A DNA stretch of 64,000 bases from Gammaproteobacteria bacterium (GCA_026706895.1 JAPOXW010000013.1:1-64000); one strand, 5' to 3'; shown: positions 53,905-62,365, counted from the stretch's first letter. Notes: generated by a model from the letters alone, not told the origin. A program made the numbers and translations.

Positions 53905-55083
53905 TTACCCTTCGCCGGCCTCAAAACGCTCCAGAACGTCGCGCAAATCAACGAATGGCACAACCTCTCCCGCACTTCGGGATTGTCTCTCCCCGCCTCC
54001 AAAAACGACTGCTTTCATCGAAACTTTCGGGATCAGTTTCTCAACTGCGTTGAGGGCGTCGAAGAAATCCGAGGCAACGGTCGCGCCGGACTTGATCTCG
54101 ATTGCACCGATACCGCGAGCGGTCTCGAACAGCAGGTCGCACTCCAGTCCCCGGCTGTCCCGGAAAAAGGAAAGATTGGCGTTACGGCCTAGGTTGAAGC
54201 GATGCTTCAGTGCCTCCGCCACGACCATGTTCTCAAACAACGCGCCCCGCAGGGGGTGGGTTTCGATCTGGCTGGCCCGCTCAATGCCGATGAGATAACT
54301 GGCGAGCCCGACATCGTAGAAATAGAGTTTGGGTGATTTGACGAGACGCTTTCGAAGATTGGCGTGAAACGGAGGAAGCCGGAAGATGAGGTAACTCGCC
54401 TCCAGAATTTCGAGCCAATGCCGAGCCGTGGTGTGAGAGATGCCCGCATCCGCCCCAAGCGCGGAAAGATCCGTCAATTGCCCGACCCGGCCCGCACATA
54501 GGCGGACGAATCTCTGAAAACTCGAGAGATTGCGAATTTCGCTCAATTGACGCACGTCGCGCGTGACGTAGGTTTCGAAGTAATCGGTGTACGCTTGGCG
54601 GGGCTCAATCTTCTGGTCATGGACACGCGGGTAGAAGCCTGAGTAGAGAATCTCGTCGATGGCATTGCTGGCACTCATGCGCCGAAGTTCGGCAAGGGAA
54701 AAAGGCAGCAAGTGAAGAAGTCCCGTCCGGCCAGCCAGAGACTGGCTGATCGCTTTGGAAAGCATGAAGTGTTCGCTTCCGGTCAAGACAAACAGGCTGT
54801 TCCGCCCTTTCTCGTCCGCAAGAACTTGAAGATACGAAAGGAGGTCGGGTACACGCTGGATTTCGTCAAGGATCGCTCCCTCGCCGAGTCGTGAAAGAAA
54901 GGTATGGGGGTCGGATTGAGCGAATTCCCGCTGGTCCGGCAATTCCAGATTGACGTATTTCAAATCGGGAAAAGTCGCACGGCAAAGAGTGGTCTTGCCG
55001 GATTGCCGCGGCCCGGTTACTGTCACAAAGGGATATTGTCCAAAAAGCTTGGCCAAGCGGGGAGTGATCTCACGTTCGATCAT
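53905..55083 (-). CDS. AAA-family ATPase with DUF4143 domain
   Basis: This 392-residue protein has a P-loop ATPase domain at the N-terminus (TVTGPRQSGKTTLCRATFP, Walker B EGAILDEIQRVPDLL) and a C-terminal DUF4143 nuclease-like domain (NLSFFRDSRGLECDLLF, GAIEIKSGA with a PD-ExK-like pattern). The start is ATG at 55083. Members are widespread, often variably present, and of unresolved function. It stands alone and has the character of an accessory gene. Confidence 0.9.
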   Translation of the reverse strand: MIEREITPRLAKLFGQYPFVTVTGPRQSGKTTLCRATFPDLKYVNLELPDQREFAQSDPHTFLSRLGEGAILDEIQRVPDLLSYLQVLADEKGRNSLFVLTGSEHFMLSKAISQSLAGRTGLLHLLPFSLAELRRMSASNAIDEILYSGFYPRVHDQKIEPRQAYTDYFETYVTRDVRQLSEIRNLSSFQRFVRLCAGRVGQLTDLSALGADAGISHTTARHWLEILEASYLIFRLPPFHANLRKRLVKSPKLYFYDVGLASYLIGIERASQIETHPLRGALFENMVVAEALKHRFNLGRNANLSFFRDSRGLECDLLFETARGIGAIEIKSGATVASDFFDALNAVEKLIPKVSMKAVVFGGGERQSRSAGEVVPFVDLRDVLERFEAGEG

Positions 55084-55161
55084 GGTTGCTGATTGTACCA
55101 AATAATTAACAATATGAAAATTATACTTTCAAAGTGTTCAAAGAAAGCTGTTTCGTCAGAC

Positions 55162-55902
55162 TCAACTGGATGTGCAAGCGCTCCTCAAGGCCCGAATCTC
55201 TTTCCCGGATAGCCAGCGTACCTCTCCCGCTGGATGGCTCCGGTCCAATGAAACCGGCCCGTAACCGATCCGAATCAGTCGGCCAACCTCCAGGCCGACG
55301 GCCTGCCACATTCTCCGCACTTCGCGATTGCGTCCCTCGTGCAACGCGACTTCGTACCAGCGGTTGCTCCCCTTGCCTCGTTTCTCGCGCATGTACTCGA
55401 ACTTCGCCATCCCGTCCTCTAAATCCACCCCCGCCGTCAAGCGTTCCAACTGCTCCCGGCTCGGCGTGCCATGAACCCGGGCCAGATAGCGACGTTGCAC
55501 CTGCCCGCTCGGATGCATCAGGCGGTTCGCCAACTGCCCGTCCGTGGTCAGCAACAACAAGCCTGAAGTCTGAAAGTCCAGTCGCCCGACCGCGATCCAA
55601 CGCCCGTGCGGAAGTTCCGGCAGGTTCTCGAAAACCGTCGGGCGCCCCTGCTCGTCTGAGCGGCTGGTAATCTGCCCTGCAGGCTTGTGATAGGCCACGA
55701 CCTGACAGGTTTCCGCGCCTTCCGGGAGGGGTCGTCCGTCGACTGTGACGACATCATCTGGAACCGCCCGGTCTCCAAGTTTGGCGGGTTGCCCATTAAC
55801 CTGAACCCGTCCGGCCTCGATCCATGTCTCGGCCTCGCGGCGCGAAGCAAGGCCCGCTTGGGCGATCAGTTTCTGGAGACGTTGCGGCGTGTCGCCCGCC
55901 AT
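55162..55902 (-). CDS. rluB: 23S rRNA pseudouridine synthase B
   Basis: RluB makes pseudouridine 2605 in 23S rRNA. The 246-residue protein has an N-terminal S4 domain (RLQKLIAQAGLASRREAETWI) and the catalytic motif AVGRLDFQTSGLLLLTTDG with its aspartate. NREVRRMWQAVGLEV follows. It is directly downstream of scpB, as is common in proteobacteria. RluE/F-type specificity is less likely given this context. Confidence 0.93.
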   Translation of the reverse strand: MAGDTPQRLQKLIAQAGLASRREAETWIEAGRVQVNGQPAKLGDRAVPDDVVTVDGRPLPEGAETCQVVAYHKPAGQITSRSDEQGRPTVFENLPELPHGRWIAVGRLDFQTSGLLLLTTDGQLANRLMHPSGQVQRRYLARVHGTPSREQLERLTAGVDLEDGMAKFEYMREKRGKGSNRWYEVALHEGRNREVRRMWQAVGLEVGRLIRIGYGPVSLDRSHPAGEVRWLSGKEIRALRSACTSS

Positions 55903-56562
55903 TCAGGCTGCTTCTTCCGGCAAGTCGGGCGGCATCTCTTCTTCTGGAGGCTCGGGAATTTCAGCATCGGCGGTCGGCTCTGCAAGCGCCTCGGGTTCAG
56001 ACATGCCTTGGATCTTCAACTGCGGGTCCACTTCTTCCTGGGCACGCGGTTCGGGAAGCGGCGGCAATTCCTTCAGATCCTTTAACCCGAAATAATCCAG
56101 GAACTCCTTCGTTGTTCCGTACAGTGCCGGGCGGCCCGGGACCTGCTTGTAGCCCAGTACGCGCACCCAGTTGCGCTCGGTCAGTGTTTGCATGATGCTG
56201 GTGCTGGGCGCAACGCCACGGACCTGTTCGATTTCGCCTCGCGTGATCGGCTGGCGATAGACAATCAGCGCCAGCGCCTCCAGCAAAGCCTGAGAGTAAC
56301 GCGGAGGGCGCTGCTCCCAGAGGCGTCCGATTACCGCAGCGTAGTCCTGATTGATCTGGTAGCGCCAACCACTGGCCACCCGAACCAGCGAGAAGCTCCT
56401 CCCTTCGCATTCCTCCGCAAGCCCCGTCAAGATCTCCGACACTTCCTTGCGCGACGGGCGGTCATGTGCGCCGAACAATTTCAATAAGGCATCCACAGAC
56501 AACGGGTCGTCCGCGGCCATCAATGCAGCCTGCACCGTGTCCCGGATTGAGTTTTCAGGCAT
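55903..56562 (-). CDS. scpB: Condensin subunit ScpB
   Basis: ScpB is the winged-helix partner of ScpA in the SMC complex that condenses and segregates the chromosome. The 219-residue protein has two winged-helix domains (VQAALMAADDPLSVDALLKL; QALLEALALIVYRQPITRGE, IEQVRGVAPS) and a proline/glutamate-rich tail. ATG at 56562 lies in the end of scpA, overlapping by 8 bases. The smc gene is not in this window. Confidence 0.95.
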   Translation of the reverse strand: MPENSIRDTVQAALMAADDPLSVDALLKLFGAHDRPSRKEVSEILTGLAEECEGRSFSLVRVASGWRYQINQDYAAVIGRLWEQRPPRYSQALLEALALIVYRQPITRGEIEQVRGVAPSTSIMQTLTERNWVRVLGYKQVPGRPALYGTTKEFLDYFGLKDLKELPPLPEPRAQEEVDPQLKIQGMSEPEALAEPTADAEIPEPPEEEMPPDLPEEAA

Positions 56563-57391
56563 GAGCCGGTTCCTCGTCTGTTCCGTAGACACGCCGGAAA
56601 ATCGTGATCGGGCCGGCAAATTCTTCCTGGCGGCAATCGATCATGCCGAGCTTGAGCAGTTCCAGGATAGCCAGCATGGAAACCGCCATCCCCTGACGCC
56701 CTTCCTGTGACGTAAACAAGTCGGTGAACAGGCAACTCTCGTTGGAAACAATCCGGTCCAAGATGTCGGACATTCGGTCCTGTACCGACAGCGATTCGGT
56801 TTCAATCTCGTGCGCCACATTGTATTGAGCCCGCAGCAACATGGCCTCCAGAGCCATCATGAGATCCTGCATGCCGACCTTGGGCAACGGGCGGGGCACC
56901 GACAGGTTCCGGGTGTCCAAAGCGAATTCGAACACATCCCGCTCCAGCCTCGGCAAGCCGTTGAGATTTTCCGCAGCAACCTTGAAACGTTCGTATTCCT
57001 GCAAGCGCCGGACCAGTTCGGCGCGCGGATCCTCCTCATCGCCCTCTTCTTCTTGGGCGGGCAGGAGCAGGCGGGATTTGATCTCGGCCAGCATCGCCGC
57101 CATCACCAGGTATTCGGAAGCCAGTTCCAGCTGCAACTCCTCCATCAGAGAAATATGATGCAGGTACTGGTTGGTAATCTCCACCAGCGGCAGGTCAAGG
57201 ATATCGAGGTTCTGTCGGCGGATCAGGTAGAGCAACAGGTCCAAGGGGCCTTCGAAGGCATCCAGGTAGATTTCCAAGGCCTCGGGGGGGATGTACAGGT
57301 CTTCCGGCAGATCGACCATCGGCTCGCCGTGCAGCATGGCCAGCGGCATTTCACGCTGTACCGGCGGATTGCTTCGCCTCGGGTCAGGCAT
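56555..57391 (-). CDS. scpA: Condensin subunit ScpA (kleisin)
   Basis: ScpA is the kleisin that links SMC heads and binds ScpB. The 278-residue protein has the N-terminal FEGPLDLLLYLIRRQNLDI, ASEYLVMAAMLAEIKSRLLL and a C-terminal winged-helix (MLAILELLKLGMI). ATG at 57391 overlaps the trpS end by 8 bases. Gene order trpS-scpA-scpB-rluB, overlapping throughout, indicates one operon. Confidence 0.96.
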   Translation of the reverse strand: MPDPRRSNPPVQREMPLAMLHGEPMVDLPEDLYIPPEALEIYLDAFEGPLDLLLYLIRRQNLDILDLPLVEITNQYLHHISLMEELQLELASEYLVMAAMLAEIKSRLLLPAQEEEGDEEDPRAELVRRLQEYERFKVAAENLNGLPRLERDVFEFALDTRNLSVPRPLPKVGMQDLMMALEAMLLRAQYNVAHEIETESLSVQDRMSDILDRIVSNESCLFTDLFTSQEGRQGMAVSMLAILELLKLGMIDCRQEEFAGPITIFRRVYGTDEEPAHA

Positions 57392-58598
57392 AGTCGAGCC
57401 CCATAGCCTCGCTGACATCTTCCAGCGTGTCGCGGGCCACATCGCGGGCAGCCTCGCAACCCTCGTGAATCAAGGCGTTTACTCCGGCTCGGTCCGACAG
57501 GTATTCGGCCGCACTGGCACGAATCGGATCCAGTTCCGCCACCATGGCGTCCAGCAGCCGACGTTTGCAGTCCGTGCAACCGATGCCGGCACTCCGGCAG
57601 CCTTCCTCCACCCATTCGAGCGTCTGAGGATCGGAATAGATTTTGTGCAAATCCCAGACCGGGCATTTTTCGGGGTCGCCCGGGTCGCTGCGCCGCTTGC
57701 GGGCCGGATCCGTCATCATGCCCATCAGTTTTTTCTGGATGACGTCCGGTTCCTCGCGCAAACCCAAAGTGTTGTTGTAGGACTTGGACATCTTGCGCCC
57801 ATCCACGCCGGGCACTTTGGGTGCGGTCGTCAGGTATTCCGCCGGTTCCGGGAGGATCATGCGCCATTCCCCTTCCAGGTAACCGTCCAAACGCTGCAAA
57901 TCGCCCAGCGAAATGCTCTGCTGCCCGCGAAGCATCTCGCGCGCCACTTCCAGGGCCTGCGAATCGCCCTTCTCCTGAAAACGGCGGCGATATTCCCGAT
58001 ACAAGCGCGCTTCGTTTCGTCCCAAGCGGTCGATCAGGCTCTCTGCCCGTTTCGCGAAGCCTTCCTCTTGTCCGTACAGATGATTGAAGCGGCGGGCGAC
58101 CTCCCGCGTGAACTCGACGTGTGCCGCCTGGTCCTCGCCCACTGGAACCAGTTGCGCCTTGTACATCAGGATGTCGGCAGCCTGCAGCAGGGGATAGCCC
58201 AAAAAGCCGTACGTTGCCAGGTCGCGGTCCGTCTGCTCCTGCATCTCCTTGTAACTCGGCACCCGTTCAAGCCAACTCAACGGCGTGAACATGGACAGCA
58301 ACAGGTGCAACTCCGCATGCTCCGGAACCTGCGACTGCACGAACAAGGTCGAAGCTCCCGGGCTGACGCCGCAGGCCAGCCAGTCCACCACCATCTCCCA
58401 GACATGGTCTTCCAGTCCGTCCGTCTCGCTGTAGTGGGTCGTCAGCGCATGCCAGTCGGCCACGAAAAAGAAGCATTCCTGGCTATGCTGGAGCTTCACC
58501 CAGTTCTTGATGACGCCGTGGTAGTGGCCCAGATGCAGCCGCCCGGTCGGGCGCATGCCGGACACCACCCGTTGACCGGCGGGTATGTCGCTTTCCAT
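57384..58598 (-). CDS. trpS: Tryptophanyl-tRNA synthetase with large insertion
   Basis: TrpS charges tRNA-Trp. The 404-residue protein has the class I signatures RPTGRLHLGHYHG and GRKMSKSYNNTLG. It is about 70 residues longer than the usual roughly 330-residue enzyme. The extra part lies mainly between EFTREVARRFNHLYG and the KMSKS region, including EYRRRFQEKGDSQALEVARE, and adds a basic helical segment. Near the C-terminus, GIGCTDCKRRLLD carries a close cysteine pair. ATG at 58598 shares one base with the preceding stop. Confidence 0.94.
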   Translation of the reverse strand: MESDIPAGQRVVSGMRPTGRLHLGHYHGVIKNWVKLQHSQECFFFVADWHALTTHYSETDGLEDHVWEMVVDWLACGVSPGASTLFVQSQVPEHAELHLLLSMFTPLSWLERVPSYKEMQEQTDRDLATYGFLGYPLLQAADILMYKAQLVPVGEDQAAHVEFTREVARRFNHLYGQEEGFAKRAESLIDRLGRNEARLYREYRRRFQEKGDSQALEVAREMLRGQQSISLGDLQRLDGYLEGEWRMILPEPAEYLTTAPKVPGVDGRKMSKSYNNTLGLREEPDVIQKKLMGMMTDPARKRRSDPGDPEKCPVWDLHKIYSDPQTLEWVEEGCRSAGIGCTDCKRRLLDAMVAELDPIRASAAEYLSDRAGVNALIHEGCEAARDVARDTLEDVSEAMGLDYA

Positions 58599-59269
58599 TA
58601 AGACATCATCCAAGGAAGTCCGAAGAATTGATGCGCGGCACCGATGAATGCTAGCAGCGGTGCCCCAATTAATCCGTACATGGATCCGAGCAGGAACAAG
58701 GCCAAGACCAAAATCAGGCCGTAACGTCCGAATTCCATCCATTTCCGGGCTAATTCCGGCGGCATCCACCGGGCGACCACGACCGATCCGTCCAAGGGAG
58801 GGATGGGAAGCAGGTTGAGCAGCATCAGGACCGAATTGATCACAATTCCGGCCTGGCCTACGGCAAACAGGATGACGCCAAATTCAGAATCAAGTGCCAC
58901 GCCCAGCCGGGCAATCAAGGCCCAGGCAATCAACATCAGCGCGTTGGCAGCAGGACCGGCCGCCGCCACCCAAGCCATTTGCTCGCGAGGCCGGCGCAAC
59001 CGGGAAGCATCAACCGGGACCGGCTTGGCCCAGCCCATCGCCACGCCAAGAGAGGCGACCATGGCTAGGGGCAACACAAGCGTTCCTAGCCAATCGACAT
59101 GCGGGAAGGGGTTGAGCGTCAGGCGACCGGCTTCAGCGGCTGTTGGGTCTCCAAAGCGATACGCGACCCAACCGTGCGCGACTTCATGCACGGTGATGGC
59201 CAGCAGGACGGGGACCGCCCAGATTGCTAACGTCTGCGCTAGTGACATGGCGGACAGAACAAGCGCCAA
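58598..59269 (-). CDS. Site-2-protease-family membrane metallopeptidase
   Basis: This 223-residue M50-family intramembrane protease has HEVAHGWVAYRFGDPTA (HExxH zinc site), NPFPHVDWLGTLV and LLNLLPIPPLDGS with the third zinc ligand. At least five hydrophobic segments are visible. It is the short form without a PDZ domain, and its substrate is unknown. It shares one base with the downstream trpS start (TAATG), so it is in the same operon. Confidence 0.9.
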   Translation of the reverse strand: MALVLSAMSLAQTLAIWAVPVLLAITVHEVAHGWVAYRFGDPTAAEAGRLTLNPFPHVDWLGTLVLPLAMVASLGVAMGWAKPVPVDASRLRRPREQMAWVAAAGPAANALMLIAWALIARLGVALDSEFGVILFAVGQAGIVINSVLMLLNLLPIPPLDGSVVVARWMPPELARKWMEFGRYGLILVLALFLLGSMYGLIGAPLLAFIGAAHQFFGLPWMMS

Positions 59270-59305
59270 CCGGCGGGAATCAGGAGGTTGGACACGATAC
59301 CCAAA

Positions 59306-59923
59306 TTATAGCAAGGGGAAGCTTCCACCGCCTTGGCGCACCACCTCCGGCACCTCGCCCATCAGGTCGATCACGGTGGTCGGAATACTGGGGCAAAACC
59401 CGCTGTCAATGATTAGCGAAACTCGACCTTTCAAGCGGTCGTACAGGTCGCCTGGCTCCACTGGCGGGTCTTCCAGATCTGGCAGCATCAGGGTACAACT
59501 CATCAGGGGGGCGTCGTATATTTCCAGCAAAGCCTGAACGACCCGGTGGTCGGGGATGCGCAACCCAATGGTACGGCGCTTCGGTTCCATCAAGCGTCGC
59601 GGGACTTCGCGGGTTGCCTCTAAGAGGAACGTGTAGGGCCCCGGGGTATGGGCCTTCAGGATCCGGTATGCTGTATTGTCGATTCGCGCGTACGAGGCCA
59701 GTTCCGAAAGGTCCCGGCATACCAAGGTGAACGGGTGTTTTTCGTCCAAGTCGCGCAGGCGCCTGATCTGTTCCATCGACGCCTTGTCCCCGACCGCGCA
59801 ACCGAAAGCATAGCAGGAGTCGGTCGGGTAAACGAGCAGGCCGCCGGCGTGGAGCATTTCCGCGGCCTGACGAATCAGTCGTGGCTGGGGGTTGTCCGGA
59901 TGGATCGAAAAACGCTGGGTCAT
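59306..59923 (-). CDS. YrdC/Sua5/YciO-family protein
   Basis: This 205-residue protein has the YrdC-type RNA/nucleotide-binding fold (YPTDSCYAFGCAVGDKAS, KHPFTLVCRDLSELASYARI, RTIGLRIPDH). Family members include the threonylcarbamoyl-AMP synthase for tRNA t6A and the less-understood YciO. The N-terminal sequence and operon position with trpS-scpAB suggest the YciO-like group. It is divergent from yciB. Confidence 0.88.
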   Translation of the reverse strand: MTQRFSIHPDNPQPRLIRQAAEMLHAGGLLVYPTDSCYAFGCAVGDKASMEQIRRLRDLDEKHPFTLVCRDLSELASYARIDNTAYRILKAHTPGPYTFLLEATREVPRRLMEPKRRTIGLRIPDHRVVQALLEIYDAPLMSCTLMLPDLEDPPVEPGDLYDRLKGRVSLIIDSGFCPSIPTTVIDLMGEVPEVVRQGGGSFPLL

Positions 59924-59944
59924 CGCTCTTTATAATTTAACCGC

Positions 59945-60553
59945 ATGAAGCTGTTCATTGAGTTGTTGCCCATCACGATCTTCGTGGTGGCGTATTTTTT
60001 CTACCCCGATCTGCCCACCGCATGGATCGATGCGTTCTCCGACGCGACCTATCTGGAATTGACCGCGGGGGAGTCTGGAGACCGGATCTACTTTGCCACA
60101 TTCGTACTGATCGTGGCCATGGTGATTCAGTGCGGGATTCTGTGGGCGATACGGGAACTGGGCGGCACGCATCTTGCCGCGCTGGCCGTGGTCTTGGTCG
60201 CCGGCGGGCTGACTCTGCTCCTGAAAGACCCCCTGTTCATCAAATGGAAGCCGACCGTGTTTTACTGGGCGTTGGCGATAGCGTTTTTGGGATCCAGCCT
60301 GATTGGCTCCCGTACGCTGGTGGAACGGATGTTCAGCAAGGCTTTTTCCCTGAATGATGCGCAGCTATGGCACCAGTTGAACATTGCATGGGTTGGGTTT
60401 TTCCTGGTTTGCGGCGCACTTAATCTCTACGTGGCATATGAATTTTCAGAAGAGTTCTGGGTGCAGTTCAAACTGTTCGGCCTTGCTTTGGGATTGCCCG
60501 TTTTGTTCTTGCTGGCTCAGGGAATCTACCTCGCACCCCGTTTGAAAGACTGA
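59945..60553 (+). CDS. yciB: Inner-membrane protein YciB (septation protein A type)
   Basis: This 202-residue integral membrane protein of the IspZ/YciB family has five hydrophobic segments, MKLFIELLPITIFVVAYFF at the start and KPTVFYWALAIAFLGS. YciB affects cell-envelope synthesis and septation in enteric bacteria. The mature core ends with LFLLAQGIYLAPRL. A 55-residue insertion-like region (YLELTAGESGDRIYFATFVL) contains acidic residues before the next helix. Confidence 0.88.
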   Translation: MKLFIELLPITIFVVAYFFYPDLPTAWIDAFSDATYLELTAGESGDRIYFATFVLIVAMVIQCGILWAIRELGGTHLAALAVVLVAGGLTLLLKDPLFIKWKPTVFYWALAIAFLGSSLIGSRTLVERMFSKAFSLNDAQLWHQLNIAWVGFFLVCGALNLYVAYEFSEEFWVQFKLFGLALGLPVLFLLAQGIYLAPRLKD

Positions 60554-60677
60554 CCACCGCAAGACGAAAAAACCGGATTCTGTCGTTCCGTTGTCGCCCA
60601 CTGCATCTTCGTTGCACGAGGCATTAAAAAATATTTCCTTATTTATCAATAATATATGCTCGCCCTAGCTCTGGGGC
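60554..60677. other. AT-rich intergenic DNA upstream of the mini transcription unit
   Basis: From about 60625 the sequence becomes much more AT-rich than the flanks. It includes a run of A/T (AAAAAATATTTCC, TTATTTATCAATAATATATG) that could act as an UP element, then an imperfect hairpin GCCC...GGGC (60662-60677) just before the -35 of the next promoter. I see no gene in it. Confidence 0.5.
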
Positions 60678-60707
60678 TTGACATATATAAAAATATTCTT
60701 ATATTAT
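60678..60707 (+). promoter_or_regulatory. Strong sigma70 promoter of the small-peptide unit
   Basis: Perfect -35 TTGACA (60678-60683). The -10 is TATTAT (60702-60707, 18-base spacer), or TATATT (60700-60705, 16-base spacer). The AT-rich DNA upstream resembles an UP element. Expected RNA start is near 60714, giving a leader of about 47 bases to the ATG at 60761. Confidence 0.7.
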
Positions 60708-60760
60708 GAAGTACTGGATGGCTGCAGCTTGGCCGTCACGAAACATTACCGGAGATATTC

Positions 60761-60847
60761 ATGGACATTATCGCTTTTGATCTTATCGCTGCCCTAGCAG
60801 TCTGGACTGCGGTCTTCATCGTAGCTCGCTTGGGCTACCTGGACTAA
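60761..60847 (+). CDS. 28-residue single-helix membrane peptide
   Basis: This short open frame of 28 codons has GGAG 8 bases before its ATG. The product starts MDIIAFDLIAALAVW, continues hydrophobic (TAVFIVARLGYLD) and ends with Arg, Tyr and Asp, so it is one transmembrane helix with a charged end. It has its own near-consensus promoter and is followed by two hairpins and a strong terminator, so it is a self-contained transcription unit. I do not recognise the family. By size it resembles small accessory subunits of membrane complexes (CydX- or CcoQ-like), but no such complex is encoded nearby. Confidence 0.65.
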   Translation: MDIIAFDLIAALAVWTAVFIVARLGYLD

Positions 60848-60872
60848 AAATCTTCCTCCAGTGAGGCTAGTG

Positions 60873-60915
60873 CCGGACTGGATGTCCGGTTCAAAGGTCG
60901 ACATGGATGTCGACC
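60873..60915 (+). other. Two consecutive RNA hairpins in the 3' region
   Basis: CCGGAC-TGGAT-GTCCGG (60873-60889) is followed by GGTCGACAT-GG-ATGTCGACC (60896-60915), both perfect inverted repeats. They sit between the peptide stop codon and the terminator, so the transcript has a structured 3' untranslated region that could stabilise the mRNA or act as a small RNA. Confidence 0.6.
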
Positions 60916-60929
60916 GCTCACACTACATA

Positions 60930-60968
60930 CCCGGCCACACCCCTCCTTCTTCGTGGCCGGGTTTTTTT
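60930..60968 (+). terminator. Strong intrinsic terminator of the small-peptide unit
   Basis: A 9-bp GC-rich stem CCCGGCCAC/GTGGCCGGG with a 14-base loop is followed by seven T. It is the clearest intrinsic terminator in the window. Confidence 0.9.
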
Positions 60969-61104
60969 CAAAATTCAATCGTCATGATGCTGACGGTGCC
61001 AATCTTTTGATGCCGCAAATCCGAAAACCGGGAGGAAGATTCGAAAAACCATAAAATCCCCTCGTGCGCACCGAGTCACACCTCATTATCCCGAGATCCG
61101 TCAA
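60969..61104. other. Intergenic stretch before the porin-like gene
   Basis: Short non-coding DNA between the terminator and the end of the convergent porin-like gene. I see no gene, repeat or regulatory element in it. Confidence 0.5.
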
Positions 61105-62196
61105 TTAAAACGAAAGAGTGCCGCGAAGAGTCAAGCCCCCGTCATTGAGCGCCCGAAAGTCTTCCCCGTTGCCTTCCACATAATCCAGTTCCAGAGCCAG
61201 CGTGGAGTCCGCACGCCAGTGGATTCCAAGTAGCATGGAACCCGAGCTCTCCGCTAGGCTTTCGACCCGGTTGTCGAGGTTCGCGTAGCGCACCACCAAC
61301 TCCCAAATCCCTTCCTCATCACGCGGTTCGATGTGCGCCAGCAATCCGGGCGCGTAACGGCTTTGCGTATGTTCGCCCGTAATTCTCCAAGCCCCGCGAA
61401 TATGGAAGCCATCCACGTTCGACTTGGCGCGATCATGAAATGCCTGACTTTCCTTCCGGTCTCTGGATTTCAGGTATTGGGCTTGGATCGCATAAGACTC
61501 CTGCGAATAGCCGATGTCGAAAGCCAGATACCGGCCGGAACCCTGCGATTCCCTCTCCTCGCCTGCCAGCATATCAAGATCCACATCCTCTCCCCAATAG
61601 CTGAATGACTGGAATGACAGCCCGACGTGCAGGAAACTCCCGTCCTCGAAGCGCGGCGCCACCATCAACTGCGCCTGCACTTCCGCAGAATCCGCCAAAG
61701 CTGAATTTTCATCGTATCCCCGGACTTGCAGCGAGCCATACCAGGGAATTTCCTCGCCATGCACGAATCCAACCACGACAGGAATCTGGGCATCCTGATT
61801 TTCTTCACCCGGAGACGTGGCAAAACGGCCCAGTACCCCTTGTTCAATGGTTCGGAACCAGCGCTCGCGCAATGAGCCGTCCAGCATGGCCGAGGCCGAG
61901 GCCCATGAAGAGGAATTGGCCAAACCGCCGCCGCTGCCTTGCCCTGAAGTTTCCGATACGCCGCTTTCCGGCAACCCGGACTGGTGCAACTGGCTCTGCA
62001 TGCGCATCATCAATTCTTTCATGCGCGCACCTTCGTCCACCAGACTGTCGATCTCATTCTCCGACAGCGCCTGAACCGGAGCAGCCAACAGCAAACTCAG
62101 GCTCACACAGGCGAGTTGAAAGGCAAGGCGTGGCAAGAAAAAAGCGGGCGCATGACCTTCCTTGGCCCGAGAACCCGGTGAGGCTAGAGAGCGCAA
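61105..62196 (-). CDS. Porin-like outer-membrane protein (OprP-related)
   Basis: This protein of about 363 residues has a hydrophobic signal segment (LAFQLACVSLSLLLAAPVQA), a short coiled coil (DSLVDEGARMKELMMRMQSQ) and beta-rich sequence ending in LTLRGTLSF with terminal Phe. It shares PRFEDGSFLHVGLSF-like and YANLDNRVESLAESSGSMLLG-like features with the porin gene upstream on the same strand. TTG at 62196 is the first conventional start. AGGAGG (62212-62217) is 15 bases from it but only 6 bases from an in-frame CTG (62203-62205), so the true start is uncertain. Related to the OprP/O phosphate-porin family but shorter. Confidence 0.7.
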   Translation of the reverse strand: MRSLASPGSRAKEGHAPAFFLPRLAFQLACVSLSLLLAAPVQALSENEIDSLVDEGARMKELMMRMQSQLHQSGLPESGVSETSGQGSGGGLANSSSWASASAMLDGSLRERWFRTIEQGVLGRFATSPGEENQDAQIPVVVGFVHGEEIPWYGSLQVRGYDENSALADSAEVQAQLMVAPRFEDGSFLHVGLSFQSFSYWGEDVDLDMLAGEERESQGSGRYLAFDIGYSQESYAIQAQYLKSRDRKESQAFHDRAKSNVDGFHIRGAWRITGEHTQSRYAPGLLAHIEPRDEEGIWELVVRYANLDNRVESLAESSGSMLLGIHWRADSTLALELDYVEGNGEDFRALNDGGLTLRGTLSF

Positions 62197-62325
62197 CTTG
62201 TCCAGAATCCACCTCCTGATCTGGAATCCGTCCGAAAACGGATGCTTCTCGCGATGGATTCGAGTTTATCACACAAAACCGATCAGGTAACAGGGTCTGG
62301 ACCGTTTCGGTGCAAGGAATAGCCC

Positions 62326-62365
62326 ATGAAAAATCCGCCGCCCGGTTTCCCAAGGCGGCGGATTT
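62326..62365 (-). terminator. Terminator of the partial porin gene
   Basis: Perfect 12-bp stem: on the minus strand AAATCCGCCGCC pairs with GGCGGCGGATTT, with an 11-base loop, and is followed by TTTTTC. It lies 25 bases after the stop codon of the upstream porin gene. Confidence 0.85.

Noticed and set aside
53799-54002. Small minus-strand frame after gmk
   Set aside because: Overlaps the end of the DUF4143 gene in another frame and has no features or ribosome-binding site.
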